64,000 nt of DNA from positions 4,092,001-4,156,000 of the forward strand of contig NZ_CP014304.1 of assembly GCF_001562275.1 (NCBI RefSeq). The letters are read 5' to 3'. Position 1 is the first letter of the stretch. Every line of letters begins with the position of its first letter. The notes beneath the pieces were generated by a model. It saw nothing but the letters and a program-made list of their open reading frames with translations, made no database searches and was not told the origin of the DNA. Origin of the DNA: Hymenobacter sp. PAMC 26628 (GTDB lineage Bacteria; Bacteroidota; Bacteroidia; Cytophagales; Hymenobacteraceae). Shown here piece by piece: positions 49,587 through 58,844 of this stretch. Position numbers and translations under genes: made by a program.

Positions 49587-52500
49587 TTACTCCAGCGTGA
49601 TTTCCAGTGCCAAGCCACGCAATTCGTGGATCAGCACGTTGAACGACTCGGGAATGTTCGGCTTTGGCAATACGTCGCCTTTTACAATGGCTTCGTAAGC
49701 TTTGGCACGGCCCACCACGTCGTCCGATTTCACGGTCAATATTTCCTGGAGCACGTTGGAAGCACCGAAGGCCTCCAGGGCCCAAACTTCCATTTCGCCG
49801 AAACGCTGGCCACCGAACTGTGCTTTACCACCCAGCGGCTGCTGCGTGATGAGCGAGTACGGCCCAATGGAACGGGCGTGCATCTTGTCGTCAACCAAGT
49901 GGCCAAGCTTGAGCATGTAAATCACGCCCACGGTCACCGGCTGGTCGAACTGCTGCCCAGTCAAACCATCGTGCAAGTAGGTACGGCCGAAGTGCGGCAG
50001 ACCAGCTTCCGCCAGTTCTTTCGATACTTCTGCTTCCGTAGCACCGTCAAAAATTGGCGTCGAGTAACGACGGCCCATTTTCAGACCGGCCCAGCCCAGC
50101 ACGGTTTCGTAGATCTGTCCGATGTTCATCCGGCTTGGTACGCCCAGTGGGTTCAGTACAATGTCCATCGGCGTGCCGTCGGCAAGGAAAGGCATGTCCT
50201 CATCGCGCACGATGCGGGCCACAACCCCTTTGTTACCGTGACGGCCAGCCATTTTATCACCCACCTTCAGCTTGCGCTTCTTGGCGATGTAAACCTTGGC
50301 CAGCTGCACAATACCCGCAGGTAATTCATCACCCACTTCCAATGTGAAGCGGTGGCGCTTAAAGTGTGCCGTAATGGTGTTGCGGCGCTTGGCGTAGTTT
50401 TTCACCAGCGTTAACAGCATAGCATTCACGCGGGCGTCAGCCGTCCACCCTTCCAGAATCAGGTCCTTGAACAGGTTCACCTCTTCCGGTACGGCGTAGT
50501 TGCTTTCGTCCTTGTAAGGGTTCTTCTCGGGGAAGAGGCCCTCGTTGATATTTTTGCGGTTGAACTTAACGCCCTTGGCAATCATCTCTTCGCCAAAGCG
50601 GTGCTTGATGCCCTGCGACGTTTTGCCTTCGAGTAACTGCACCAGCTTATCCACCATGATGGCTTTGATGCCACGCAACTCGTGCGCGTACTTGTCCTTC
50701 AGGTCTTCCACTTCCTTCTTCGACTTGGCCCGCAGGTTCTTGTCTTTCTTAGGACGTGAAAATAGCTTGGTGCCAATCACCACACCCTGCAAAGAGGGCG
50801 GCGCTTTAAGCGAGGCATCTTTAACATCACCGGCTTTATCGCCAAATATGGCGCGGAGCAGCTTCTCTTCCGGGGTTGGGTCCGTCTCGCCCTTAGGCGT
50901 GATTTTACCAATCAGGATGTCGCCTTCCCGTACTTCAGCACCCAAACGGATGATGCCGTTATCGTCAAGGTTACGAACTGCTTCTTCGCTCACGTTAGGA
51001 ATCTCCGAGGTCAGTTCCTCCTCGCCGCGCTTGGTTTCACGCACTTCCAACTCAAATTCTTCAATGTGAATCGAGGTGAAAATGTCGTCGCGAACCACGC
51101 GCTCCGAGATGACGATGGCATCCTCGAAGTTATAGCCCTGCCATGGCATGAAGGCCACCTGCATATTGCGACCCAAAGCTAGTTCGCCCTGGTTGGTGCC
51201 GTAACCTTCGCACAGCGGCTGACCCTTGCTCACTCGCTCGCCGCGTTTTACTAGCGGCGTTAGGTTGAGGCATGTATCTTGGTTGGTACGGCGGAACTTG
51301 ATGAGGTCATAAGTGATGCGCTCGGCATCAAAGCTTATCATCACATCGTCTTCCGATAAATCGTACTTTACGACAATCTTGTTGGCGTCAACGTAATCAA
51401 TTACACCCTCGCCTTCCGATACAACCAGCGTACGCGAGTCGGTGGCAATACGGCCCTCCAAACCGGTACCTACAATAGGGGCCTCGGGGCGCACCAACGG
51501 CACAGCCTGGCGCTGCATGTTCGAGCCCATCAGGGCCCGGTTAGCATCGTCGTGCTCCAGGAAAGGAATCAGCGAAGCAGCCACCGATACGATTTGGTTC
51601 GGAGCTACGTCCATATAGGAATACTCCTCAGGGTTTACTACCGGGAAGTCACCTTCAAAACGGCCTTTTACCAGTTCCTGGGTCAGTTTACCGTCGTTAT
51701 CAAGCAAGGAGTTGGCCTGCGCGATGTGGTGCGTGTCTTCTTCCTCAGCGGTCAAGAACTTCACGTTAGAGCTCATGTCCACTTTACCGTCTTTTACGTC
51801 CCGGTAAGGAGTCTCAATGAAACCCATCGAGTTCACGCGAGCGTGAACGCACAGCGACGAAATCAGACCGATGTTGGGGCCCTCAGGGGTTTCGATGGTG
51901 CACAGACGACCGTAGTGCGTATAATGCACGTCACGTACTTCGAAACCGGCACGCTCACGCGACAGACCTCCCGGCCCAAGAGCCGATACGCGGCGCTTGT
52001 GCGTCACTTCAGCCAGTGGATTGGTTTGGTCCATGAACTGCGACAACTGGTTCGTACCGAAGAACGAGTTAATCACGCTGGACAGCGTCCGGGCGTTAAT
52101 TAAGTCAACCGGCTTGAAATCCTCATTGTCGCGCACGTTCATGCGCTCCTTAATGGTACGGGCCATACGGGCCAGGCCCACGCCAAATTGCGCGTAGAGC
52201 TGCTCGCCAACCGTGCGTACACGGCGGTTACTCAAGTGGTCAATGTCATCAACAATGGCCTTTGAGTTAATCAGGCCAATCAGGTATTTCACAATCAACA
52301 CAATGTCCTGATTGGTCAATACCCGTGAAGCCTGGCTCATATCAATGGCTAGCTTCTTATTGATACGGTAGCGGCCTACTTCCCCAAGGTCGTAGCGCTT
52401 GTCCGAGAAAAACAGCTTCTGGATAATATCGCGAGCAGTTTCTTCATCAGGGGCCTCAGTGTTACGGAGCTGGCGATAAATCTGCTCTACAGCTTCCTTC

Positions 52501-53489
52501 TCCGAGTTGGAGTTATCCTTCTGAAGCGTATTGTATATGATAGCGAAGTCCGCAATGTTAACGTTCTCACGGTGCAGGATAACCGATTTCGCTCCAGCCT
52601 CTAAGATGGTATCGATATCAGCCTCCTCAATTATCGAGTCACGCTCCAGCAATACCTCATTCCGGTCGATGGAAACTACCTCACCGGTATCCTCATCCAC
52701 AAAGTCCTCCGTCCAAGTGCGCAGCACCCGGGCGGCTAACTTGCGTCCGACAGCTTTTTTAAGATTCTTTTTGTCTGCCTTTACCTCCTCCGACAGTCCG
52801 AACAGGTCGAGAATGTCTTTGTCAGTACCGTAACCGATGGCACGGAGAAGCGTTGTAACTGGAAACTTCTTCTTGCGGTCGATGTAGGCATACATCACGT
52901 TGTTCACGTCCGTGGCAAACTCGATCCACGATCCTTTGAACGGAATGATGCGTGCTGAATACAGCTTGGTACCGTTGGTATGTTTGCTCTGGGCAAAGAA
53001 TACACCCGGCGAACGATGCAACTGCGATACGATAACCCGCTCAGCGCCGTTAATAACAAACGAGCCTTTTTCGGTCATGTACGGGATGTTACCCAGAAAC
53101 ACTTCCTGCTCAATCGTTTCAAAATCCTCGTTGTCCTTATCATTGCAGATAAGGCGCAGTTTGGCTTTAAGAGGCACCGAGTAGGTTAGGCCCCGGTCAA
53201 TGCATTCGTCAACCGAGTACTTGGGTGGGTCAACGTGGTAATCTATAAAGTTCAGCACGAAATTTTCGCGCGAATCAGAGATGGGGAAGTTCTCGGCAAA
53301 TACCTTGAACAAACCCTCATTTGACCGATTCTCAGCGGCGGTTTCCAACTGAAAGAAATCCTGGAACGACTGCACCTGCACGTCTAGGAAGTCCGGATAT
53401 TCAATAACCTTTCTAATCTTAGCGAAACTGATTCGCTCAGCGGCGGCCGATTTCTGGAGCGCGGCCGTTTTTGCTTTCGGTGTAGCCAA
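49587..53489 (-). CDS. rpoB: RNA polymerase beta subunit, TTG start
   Basis: A 1300-residue beta subunit. The N-terminal EYPDFLDVQVQSFQDFFQLET, the rifampicin-binding region SQFMDQTNPLAEVTHKRR with SALGPGGLSRERAGFEVRDVH, GYNFEDAIVISER, KMAGRHGNKGVV and C-terminal GGKAQFGGQRFGEMEVWALEA are all intact, with no obvious resistance substitution. The first codon is TTG (53489-53487), giving MATPKAKTAALQ. No ATG lies between it and the conserved domain, and the product start resembles related RpoB proteins, so a TTG start is well supported. It follows the rplL terminator by about 185 bp. I could not find a clear promoter box there. Confidence 0.97.
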   Translation of the reverse strand: MATPKAKTAALQKSAAAERISFAKIRKVIEYPDFLDVQVQSFQDFFQLETAAENRSNEGLFKVFAENFPISDSRENFVLNFIDYHVDPPKYSVDECIDRGLTYSVPLKAKLRLICNDKDNEDFETIEQEVFLGNIPYMTEKGSFVINGAERVIVSQLHRSPGVFFAQSKHTNGTKLYSARIIPFKGSWIEFATDVNNVMYAYIDRKKKFPVTTLLRAIGYGTDKDILDLFGLSEEVKADKKNLKKAVGRKLAARVLRTWTEDFVDEDTGEVVSIDRNEVLLERDSIIEEADIDTILEAGAKSVILHRENVNIADFAIIYNTLQKDNSNSEKEAVEQIYRQLRNTEAPDEETARDIIQKLFFSDKRYDLGEVGRYRINKKLAIDMSQASRVLTNQDIVLIVKYLIGLINSKAIVDDIDHLSNRRVRTVGEQLYAQFGVGLARMARTIKERMNVRDNEDFKPVDLINARTLSSVINSFFGTNQLSQFMDQTNPLAEVTHKRRVSALGPGGLSRERAGFEVRDVHYTHYGRLCTIETPEGPNIGLISSLCVHARVNSMGFIETPYRDVKDGKVDMSSNVKFLTAEEEDTHHIAQANSLLDNDGKLTQELVKGRFEGDFPVVNPEEYSYMDVAPNQIVSVAASLIPFLEHDDANRALMGSNMQRQAVPLVRPEAPIVGTGLEGRIATDSRTLVVSEGEGVIDYVDANKIVVKYDLSEDDVMISFDAERITYDLIKFRRTNQDTCLNLTPLVKRGERVSKGQPLCEGYGTNQGELALGRNMQVAFMPWQGYNFEDAIVISERVVRDDIFTSIHIEEFELEVRETKRGEEELTSEIPNVSEEAVRNLDDNGIIRLGAEVREGDILIGKITPKGETDPTPEEKLLRAIFGDKAGDVKDASLKAPPSLQGVVIGTKLFSRPKKDKNLRAKSKKEVEDLKDKYAHELRGIKAIMVDKLVQLLEGKTSQGIKHRFGEEMIAKGVKFNRKNINEGLFPEKNPYKDESNYAVPEEVNLFKDLILEGWTADARVNAMLLTLVKNYAKRRNTITAHFKRHRFTLEVGDELPAGIVQLAKVYIAKKRKLKVGDKMAGRHGNKGVVARIVRDEDMPFLADGTPMDIVLNPLGVPSRMNIGQIYETVLGWAGLKMGRRYSTPIFDGATEAEVSKELAEAGLPHFGRTYLHDGLTGQQFDQPVTVGVIYMLKLGHLVDDKMHARSIGPYSLITQQPLGGKAQFGGQRFGEMEVWALEAFGASNVLQEILTVKSDDVVGRAKAYEAIVKGDVLPKPNIPESFNVLIHELRGLALEITLE

Positions 53490-53674
53490 TGCGGAGGGGA
53501 TTAAAAGATGGACACGGAAGCGTAAAACTGGGGGCCACCCAATAGAGGTGGAGGTTCAGCTCTGCGAACCTATTGGTTTACAGCCCAAAACAATTCTGCA
53601 AAACAGAACTGTATACTGACACAACGAAGCGCAAACCAACTGGCTTGCGCTCCGGCGATACTACAAACAGGAAA

Positions 53675-53698
53675 AGACCTGGCTAAGTTGCCAGGTCT
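53675..53698 (-). terminator. Terminator between rplL and rpoB
   Basis: A 9-bp stem AGACCTGGC (53675-53683 with 53690-53698) with a 6-nt loop is followed on the minus strand by TTTCC. It lies 44 bp after the rplL stop. Partial termination here would match the rplJL-rpoBC attenuator of E. coli, which reduces RNA polymerase synthesis relative to L7/L12. Confidence 0.75.
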
Positions 53699-53742
53699 AA
53701 TCCTTATTTGAAGCAGGATAAATACAGCTTCAGAAGCTGCAA

Positions 53743-54123
53743 TTACTTCACCTCTACTTCAGCGCCAGCTTCTTCCAACTGCTTCTTCAGCGTGTCGGCT
53801 TCGTCTTTGGTTACGCCTTCTTTCAGGGGCTTGGGGGCACCGTCAACCAGTTCTTTAGCTTCCTTCAGGCCGAGGCCGGTCAGGTCTTTCACCAATTTAA
53901 CTACGGCCAGTTTAGCACCTCCGGCAGCCTTCAGGATAACGTCGAACGACGTTTTTTCCTCAGGGGCTTCTTCGGCAGCAGCGCCACCGCCACCAGCCAT
54001 CATTACAGGAGCAGCAGCAGCAGGCTCAATGCCGTACTCGTCCTTCAAGATACCAGCCAATTCGTTTACTTCTTTCACCGTCAGGTTTACGAGCTGCTCA
54101 GCGAATGCTTTCAAATCTGCCAT
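53743..54123 (-). CDS. rplL: Ribosomal protein L7/L12
   Basis: A 126-residue stalk protein. The N-terminal dimer domain has LVNLTVKEVNELAGILKDEYG, the hinge is Ala/Gly-rich (APVMMAGGGGAAAEEAPEE), and the C-terminal factor-binding domain has KTSFDVILKAAGGAKLAVVKLVKDLTGLGLKEAKELVD (landmark LGLKEAKELVD). It recruits EF-G and EF-Tu. It lies 66 bp below rplJ. Confidence 0.98.
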   Translation of the reverse strand: MADLKAFAEQLVNLTVKEVNELAGILKDEYGIEPAAAAPVMMAGGGGAAAEEAPEEKTSFDVILKAAGGAKLAVVKLVKDLTGLGLKEAKELVDGAPKPLKEGVTKDEADTLKKQLEEAGAEVEVK

Positions 54124-54189
54124 TTCAGTAGATTGTTAAAAAAAGTGTTGTTGAAAATAATATTGGAGTACGAGAAATGAGCAAATCGC

Positions 54190-54738
54190 TTAAGCAGCCT
54201 CTTTCTCGGAAAGCGTTTTGAGAATACCAGCCAATTTATTGCCACCGCTTTGCAGCGCCGAAATAACATTTTTGGCGGGCGATTGCAGCAGGCCGATAAG
54301 CTCGCCAAGCAATTCTTGTTTGCCTTTGATGGTAGTCAGACCTTCAAGCTGATCCGAACCCACATAGATGCTGGCATCAACGTAGGCCCCTTTCAACACG
54401 GGTTTAGGTGTTACGTTACGGCCGTAAGCTTGCGACTTATAAAAATCGCGCAACAGCTTAGCAGGGGCCGAGCCACTCTCCTGCGAGAAAAGTACGCCCG
54501 ATTGACCTTTCAGCGCAGCGTCCATCTCCGAAGTGTCGTGGCCCAAAGTGTCAAGCGCCTTACGGATAAAGGTATTTTTGTACACCTTATATTCCATACC
54601 ACGGTTGAAGCACAGACGACGAAACTCGTTGATTTTCGCTACTGACATCACCGAAGCATCGACGATGTAGAACGAGTTGTGCGATTGAAACTTCTCGCTC
54701 AACTCGTCCACGAGGGTTTGTTTTTCTTCCCTGTTCAT
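54190..54738 (-). CDS. rplJ: Ribosomal protein L10
   Basis: A 182-residue L10, MNREEKQTLVDELSEKFQSH, with FRRLCFNRGMEYKVYKNTFIRKAL. The C-terminal helix holds L7/L12 dimers. In E. coli the L10-L12 complex represses this operon by binding its leader. It is 15 bp below rplA. Confidence 0.98.
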   Translation of the reverse strand: MNREEKQTLVDELSEKFQSHNSFYIVDASVMSVAKINEFRRLCFNRGMEYKVYKNTFIRKALDTLGHDTSEMDAALKGQSGVLFSQESGSAPAKLLRDFYKSQAYGRNVTPKPVLKGAYVDASIYVGSDQLEGLTTIKGKQELLGELIGLLQSPAKNVISALQSGGNKLAGILKTLSEKEAA

Positions 54739-54753
54739 GGGTGAGTCGTTTAA

Positions 54754-55452
54754 TTAGTTAGCGGAAGTAACCTGGCTGTCAACTGGCACCCCGGGCGACA
54801 TAGTGCTGCTCAGAGTAATGCTCTTAATATAAGTGCCCTTCGACGAAGACGGCTTCAAACGACCCAAAGTCTGGATGATTTCTAGCGCGTTTTCAGCTAA
54901 TTTGCTTTCGTCGAATGATACTTTACCTACCGAGCAGTGAATGATACCGGTTTTATCAACTTTGAAATCGATTTTACCAGCTTTCACTTCTTGCACAGCT
55001 CTAGCTACATCGGTTGTTACCGTACCCGATTTAGGGTTTGGCATCAAGCCACGGGGGCCCAATACGCGGCCTAAACGGCCTACCTTAGCCATTACGGCTG
55101 GCATGGTAATGATAACGTCGATGTCAGTCCAACCTTTCTCGATTTTCGAGATGTAGTCGTCCAGGCCCACAAAATCAGCACCAGCAGCGAGGGCTTCGGC
55201 CTCCTTGTCAGGAGTTACGAGTGCCAACACACGCACAGTTTTGCCAGTGCCGTGGGGCAGTGTTGCCACACCACGAACCATTTGGTCAGCTTTGCGGGGG
55301 TCAACGCCCAAGCGCACGTCAATGTCTACTGAAGAATCAAACTTAGTGTAGGAGATGTCCTTCACTACTTTCGCTGCTTCAAGGAGGCTGCGTACCTCTG
55401 TCAGGTCATATTTGGCAAGGGCATCCTTGCGCTTTTTGGTGATCTTTGCCAT
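54754..55452 (-). CDS. rplA: Ribosomal protein L1
   Basis: A 232-residue L1 with VDIDVRLGVDPRKADQMVRGVATLPHGTGK and KVGRLGRVLGPRGLMPNPKSGTVT, the binding surface for 23S helix 76. Normal length, 18 bp below rplK. Confidence 0.98.
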   Translation of the reverse strand: MAKITKKRKDALAKYDLTEVRSLLEAAKVVKDISYTKFDSSVDIDVRLGVDPRKADQMVRGVATLPHGTGKTVRVLALVTPDKEAEALAAGADFVGLDDYISKIEKGWTDIDVIITMPAVMAKVGRLGRVLGPRGLMPNPKSGTVTTDVARAVQEVKAGKIDFKVDKTGIIHCSVGKVSFDESKLAENALEIIQTLGRLKPSSSKGTYIKSITLSSTMSPGVPVDSQVTSAN

Positions 55453-55470
55453 TTGCTTTTCTCCGTTTAA

Positions 55471-55914
55471 TTATTCTGCGAAAGGAGAATCGCCTTTGAC
55501 GGTAATGCCCATGCTGCGAGCTGTACCGGCCACTTGCTTCATGGCCGACTCCACCTTAAAGGCGTTTAAGTCAGGCATCTTCGTTTCGGCAATGGTGCGG
55601 ATTTGATCCCATGTAACCGAACCCACCTTGTTACGGTTAGGCTCTTTCGAACCGCCCTGCAACTTAGCTGCTTCCATGAGCAGTACCGGTGCAGGAGCAG
55701 TTTTCACCACAAAGTCAAAAGACTTGTCGGTGTACATGGTAATCAACACGGGACAGATTTGGCCGGCCTTATCCTGGGTGCGCGCATTGAATTGCTTGCA
55801 AAACTCCATGATGTTAAGGCCTTTGCTACCAAGTGCAGGTCCTACCGGCGGCGATGGGTTCGCTGAGCCTCCCTTTATCTGCAAGCGCAGATAACCTCTA
55901 ATTTCCTTGGCCAT
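55471..55914 (-). CDS. rplK: Ribosomal protein L11
   Basis: A 147-residue L11 with the proline-rich switch GSANPSPPVGPALGSKGLNIMEFCKQFN and the C-terminal RNA-binding VAGTARSMGITVKGDSPF. It is needed for RelA-type stringent signalling and factor-dependent GTPase control. It is 120 bp below nusG; the gap shows no clear promoter. Confidence 0.98.
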   Translation of the reverse strand: MAKEIRGYLRLQIKGGSANPSPPVGPALGSKGLNIMEFCKQFNARTQDKAGQICPVLITMYTDKSFDFVVKTAPAPVLLMEAAKLQGGSKEPNRNKVGSVTWDQIRTIAETKMPDLNAFKVESAMKQVAGTARSMGITVKGDSPFAE

Positions 55915-56034
55915 TTGATTTGTAAGGCTGTGGTTCTTGCGTCGTAACTCGCATTTGCCTCAGTTAGTAGTATACTCCTGTTTGGAAGCCCAGCCGACCC
56001 GGAGCCAATGGTCGACATGGTATCATTAGGGCCC

Positions 56035-56598
56035 CTAGGACTCTTTTTCCACTTGGGTGTAATTTAATTCCATTGGCTGTGAACGGCCAAATATCTTTAC
56101 AATGACATTAAGCTTTTTACGCTCCTCAAAGATTTCGGAAACAGTTCCTGACATACCGGCGAAACCACCATCCGTTATCTTCACCAACTCGCCCATCACG
56201 TAAGGTTTATCAAGGGTAGCAACTTGTTCTTCCGCCTCGTCTACAATACCGAGGATCCGGTTAACCTCAGTGATGTGGAGAGGGACAGGCTTATTGTTGG
56301 CAGCGTCCTTCTTGTCCTTGTCACCAAGGAAACCAATAACGCCTGGAGTGCTGGTAATAATATGGTCTACTTCCCCGTGACCTAGATCAGCGTGAATGAT
56401 GATATAGCCCGGATAAAGGTTGCGTTCACGAACGCGCTTTTTGCCATTACGCATCTCAAATACCTTTTCCACTGGGATCAGCACTTGAGGAACCAACTCG
56501 GTCAGGTTGTGGCGACCTAATTCGGTTTCAAGGTAATTCTTGGCTTTTTTTTCCTGGCCACTCACTGAGCGCACCACATACCATTTCAATTCGCCCAT
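56035..56598 (-). CDS. nusG: Transcription termination/antitermination protein NusG
   Basis: A 187-residue NusG. The NGN domain has KWYVVRSVSGQEKKAKNYLETEL and RNLYPGYIIIHADL, and the C-terminal KOW domain has VMGELVKITDGGFAGMSGTVSEIF. The C-terminal domain contacts S10 (NusE, gene at 40915) or Rho. The TAG stop is directly followed by GGGGCCC. It is 13 bp below secE. Confidence 0.98.
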   Translation of the reverse strand: MGELKWYVVRSVSGQEKKAKNYLETELGRHNLTELVPQVLIPVEKVFEMRNGKKRVRERNLYPGYIIIHADLGHGEVDHIITSTPGVIGFLGDKDKKDAANNKPVPLHITEVNRILGIVDEAEEQVATLDKPYVMGELVKITDGGFAGMSGTVSEIFEERKKLNVIVKIFGRSQPMELNYTQVEKES

Positions 56599-56611
56599 CT
56601 TCTACTAGTGA

Positions 56612-56806
56612 TTAGCGAAATGATTGATAAAAAGCCGTCAGGCTTTTACTGAATGCAACGTCCATAATGCCGACAACTGCAGCGAATACCAACGAGCCAA
56701 TGAGCACTAGCCCAGCGCTCTTTTGCAGTTCGATGGCAGTGGGCCACGTCACGCTATAACGCATTTCCTCAGCAGTGGCGCGGAAGTAATTAGTCAGCTT
56801 GGTCAT
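56612..56806 (-). CDS. secE: Preprotein translocase subunit SecE
   Basis: A 64-residue single-helix SecE, MTKLTNYFRATAEEMRYSVTWPT, with the amphipathic segment and one membrane helix (about 30-52). It is the short form common outside gammaproteobacteria. It clamps SecY. It lies between tRNA-Trp and nusG, as usual. Confidence 0.95.
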   Translation of the reverse strand: MTKLTNYFRATAEEMRYSVTWPTAIELQKSAGLVLIGSLVFAAVVGIMDVAFSKSLTAFYQSFR

Positions 56807-56868
56807 TGCAGAAGGGACCGGCTAAGCCAGCAAAAATGAACCGAATGTGAGGCAACCGCCTCAAAATG

Positions 56869-56939
56869 CACGAGTGGAGAGATTCGAACTCCCATCAAAG
56901 GTTTTGGAGACCTCTATTCTACCCTTGAACTACACTCGT
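56869..56939 (-). tRNA. tRNA-Trp (anticodon CCA)
   Basis: A 71-nt cloverleaf on the minus strand. Acceptor ACGAGTG pairs with CACTCGT, the anticodon loop is CTCCAAA, the T arm is GGGAG-TTCGAAT-CTCTC and the discriminator is G. CCA is not encoded. Position between tuf and secE is standard. Confidence 0.96.
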
Positions 56940-56979
56940 AAAGTACACTCCCGGTGACAATATTTTACCAACGGGAGTG

Positions 56980-57010
56980 CAAAGGTACTACAACTTGGTT
57001 ACAAAACAAA
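56980..57010 (-). promoter_or_regulatory. Promoter of the tRNA-Trp/secE/nusG unit
   Basis: On the minus strand TTTG (57007-57010), 19 nt, TACCTTTG (56980-56987), then CACTCCCGTTGG. It is a perfect consensus and overlaps the base of the tuf terminator. The TSS region can fold ACTCCCG with CGGGAGT in front of the tRNA. Confidence 0.8.
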
Positions 57011-57038
57011 TCCGCCCCCGCGGAGGCAGGGGCGGATT
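57009..57038 (-). terminator. Terminator of tuf
   Basis: A 10-bp stem AATCCGCCCC (57009-57018 with 57029-57038) is followed on the minus strand by TGTTTTG. It lies 19 bp after the tuf stop. Confidence 0.85.
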
Positions 57039-57057
57039 GTCGTTTTAACCAGTCGAA

Positions 57058-58248
57058 CTAGTCGAGCACTTCGGTTACCTGGCCGGCACCTACCGTACGG
57101 CCACCCTCACGGATAGCGAAACGGAGGCCTTTCTCCATCGCCACTTTGCTGATCAGCTCAACAGTGATGGTGATGTTGTCGCCGGGCATTACCATCTCCA
57201 CGCCCTCGGGCAGGGTGATGATGCCAGTAACGTCGGTGGTACGCAGGTAGAACTGCGGGCGGTAGTTGTTGAAGAACGGGGTGTGGCGGCCGCCTTCCTC
57301 TTTCGAGAGAACGTACACCTCAGCCTTGAACTTCTGGTGAGGAGTTACCGAGCCGGGCTTGCAGATAACCATGCCGCGGCGGATGTCATCCTTTTCAATG
57401 CCACGGAGCAGCAGGCCAACGTTGTCACCAGCTTCGCCACGGTCCAGGATTTTGCGGAACATTTCCACACCCGTTACCGTCGACTTGAGGCCAGCTTTGG
57501 CGCCCATGCCGAGGATATCTACTTGCTCACCCGAGTTGATAATCCCGCGCTCGATACGACCGGTGGCTACAGTGCCACGGCCCGTAATCGAGAATACATC
57601 CTCTACCGGCATCAGGAAAGGCAATTCGGTCAGACGAGCAGGAATCGGAATGAACGAGTCAACCGCTTCCATCAGCTCGTTGATTTTCGGCACCCAGGTA
57701 GCATCGCCGTTCAGGCCGCCAAGAGCCGAACCTTGAATGATCGGAATGTTATCGCCATCGAAGTCGTAGAACGAAAGCAACTCACGAATTTCCATCTCCA
57801 CCAGCTCGAGGAGCTCAGGATCGTCCACCATGTCTACTTTGTTCATGAACACCACCAGCTGGGGCACACCAACCTGACGGGCGAGCAGGATGTGCTCACG
57901 GGTCTGAGGCATGGGGCCGTCGGTAGCAGCTACCACGAGGATAGCACCGTCCATCTGGGCGGCACCCGTCACCATGTTCTTCACATAGTCGGCGTGGCCG
58001 GGGCAGTCAACGTGGGCGTAGTGACGATTAACCGTCGAGTACTCTACGTGCGAGGTGTTGATGGTAATACCACGCTCTTTTTCCTCGGGAGCGTTGTCAA
58101 TCGAGGAGAAGTCACGCTTTTCGGCCAGGCCCTGGTTTGCCAACACCATCGTGATAGCAGCAGTCAGGGTCGTTTTGCCGTGGTCAACGTGGCCGATGGT
58201 GCCGATGTTAACGTGCGGCTTGGACCGGTCGAAATTTTCTTTAGCCAT
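57058..58248 (-). CDS. tuf: Elongation factor Tu
   Basis: A 396-residue GTPase delivering aminoacyl-tRNA. It has GHVDHGKTTLTAAI, DCPGHADYVKNM, NKVDMVDD and SAL-type G5, with domains II and III complete to GQVTEVLD. The ATG at 58248 gives MAKENFDRSKPHVNIGTIGHVDHG; earlier in-frame starts are rejected. It is preceded by three tRNA genes and followed by tRNA-Trp. The single tuf copy in the window is separate from fusA, unlike tufA of E. coli. Confidence 0.99.
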   Translation of the reverse strand: MAKENFDRSKPHVNIGTIGHVDHGKTTLTAAITMVLANQGLAEKRDFSSIDNAPEEKERGITINTSHVEYSTVNRHYAHVDCPGHADYVKNMVTGAAQMDGAILVVAATDGPMPQTREHILLARQVGVPQLVVFMNKVDMVDDPELLELVEMEIRELLSFYDFDGDNIPIIQGSALGGLNGDATWVPKINELMEAVDSFIPIPARLTELPFLMPVEDVFSITGRGTVATGRIERGIINSGEQVDILGMGAKAGLKSTVTGVEMFRKILDRGEAGDNVGLLLRGIEKDDIRRGMVICKPGSVTPHQKFKAEVYVLSKEEGGRHTPFFNNYRPQFYLRTTDVTGIITLPEGVEMVMPGDNITITVELISKVAMEKGLRFAIREGGRTVGAGQVTEVLD

Positions 58249-58408
58249 TGTAAAGAGTTGAAAAAAGAGGGTGGTGAATTTTAAAAAATAGGCCCCTACG
58301 GCAAGAAAGCGAAACTCAGCCCCCAAAAGTTCAGGAAAACTGCGCGTCGCTTACTTCGTGTGGAGCGTGCCCGTAGCGGGTGAGCCGACAGGACTTGTAA
58401 ATAATGTG

Positions 58409-58480
<72 letters not shown>

Positions 58481-58497
58481 TTGTTCTGTTTGAAATG

Positions 58498-58570
58498 AGC
58501 GGGAGACGAGGTTCGAACCCGCGACCTGCAGCTTGGAAGGCTGCCGCTCTACCAACTGAGCTACTCCCGC
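58498..58570 (-). tRNA. tRNA-Gly (anticodon TCC)
   Basis: A 73-nt cloverleaf. Acceptor GCGGGAG pairs with CTCCCGC, the anticodon loop is CTTCCAA and the T arm has GGTTCGAACC wording. It lies between tRNA-Tyr and tRNA-Thr. Confidence 0.96.
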
Positions 58571-58595
58571 AGATGGCAATCAATAATTATAAAAG

Positions 58596-58675
58596 TGGGG
58601 GTAACAGGACTCGAACCTATGAACCCGAAGGAGGTGAGTTACAGTCACCCGCAATTGCCACTATGCGATACCCCC
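58596..58675 (-). tRNA. tRNA-Tyr (anticodon GTA)
   Basis: An 80-nt class II cloverleaf. Acceptor GGGGGTA pairs with TACCCCC, the anticodon loop contains GTA (ACTGTAA) and there is a long variable arm. First gene of the tRNA-tuf unit. Confidence 0.95.
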
Positions 58676-58762
58676 AAATTTGGCGCTGGCCGGCCGATTG
58701 CCTGCGAGCATTCCCGTTGATTTGCTAATTGCCCTAAAGCAGTAGTGTTTCGTTAGGAAGCG

Positions 58763-58792
58763 CAAAATTACGGTTTTTCTTTTACGGGGCAA
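58763..58792 (-). promoter_or_regulatory. Promoter of the tRNA-Tyr/Gly/Thr-tuf unit
   Basis: On the minus strand TTG (58790-58792), 19 nt, TAATTTTG (58763-58770), then CGCTTCC. It lies 88 bp upstream of tRNA-Tyr and is the head of the supercluster. Confidence 0.8.
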
Positions 58793-58844
58793 GGAATACG
58801 CATAAAAAAGCTGTTCTTTTTTCGGTTGTATTAGGCAACTCGTT

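Noticed and set aside
54111..54308. Overlapping small frame at the end of rplJ
   Set aside because: It overlaps rplJ in another frame and has no conserved motif.
57283..58284. 333-codon open frame opposite tuf
   Set aside because: Antisense frames across tuf are common because of its codon bias; the product has no recognisable fold.
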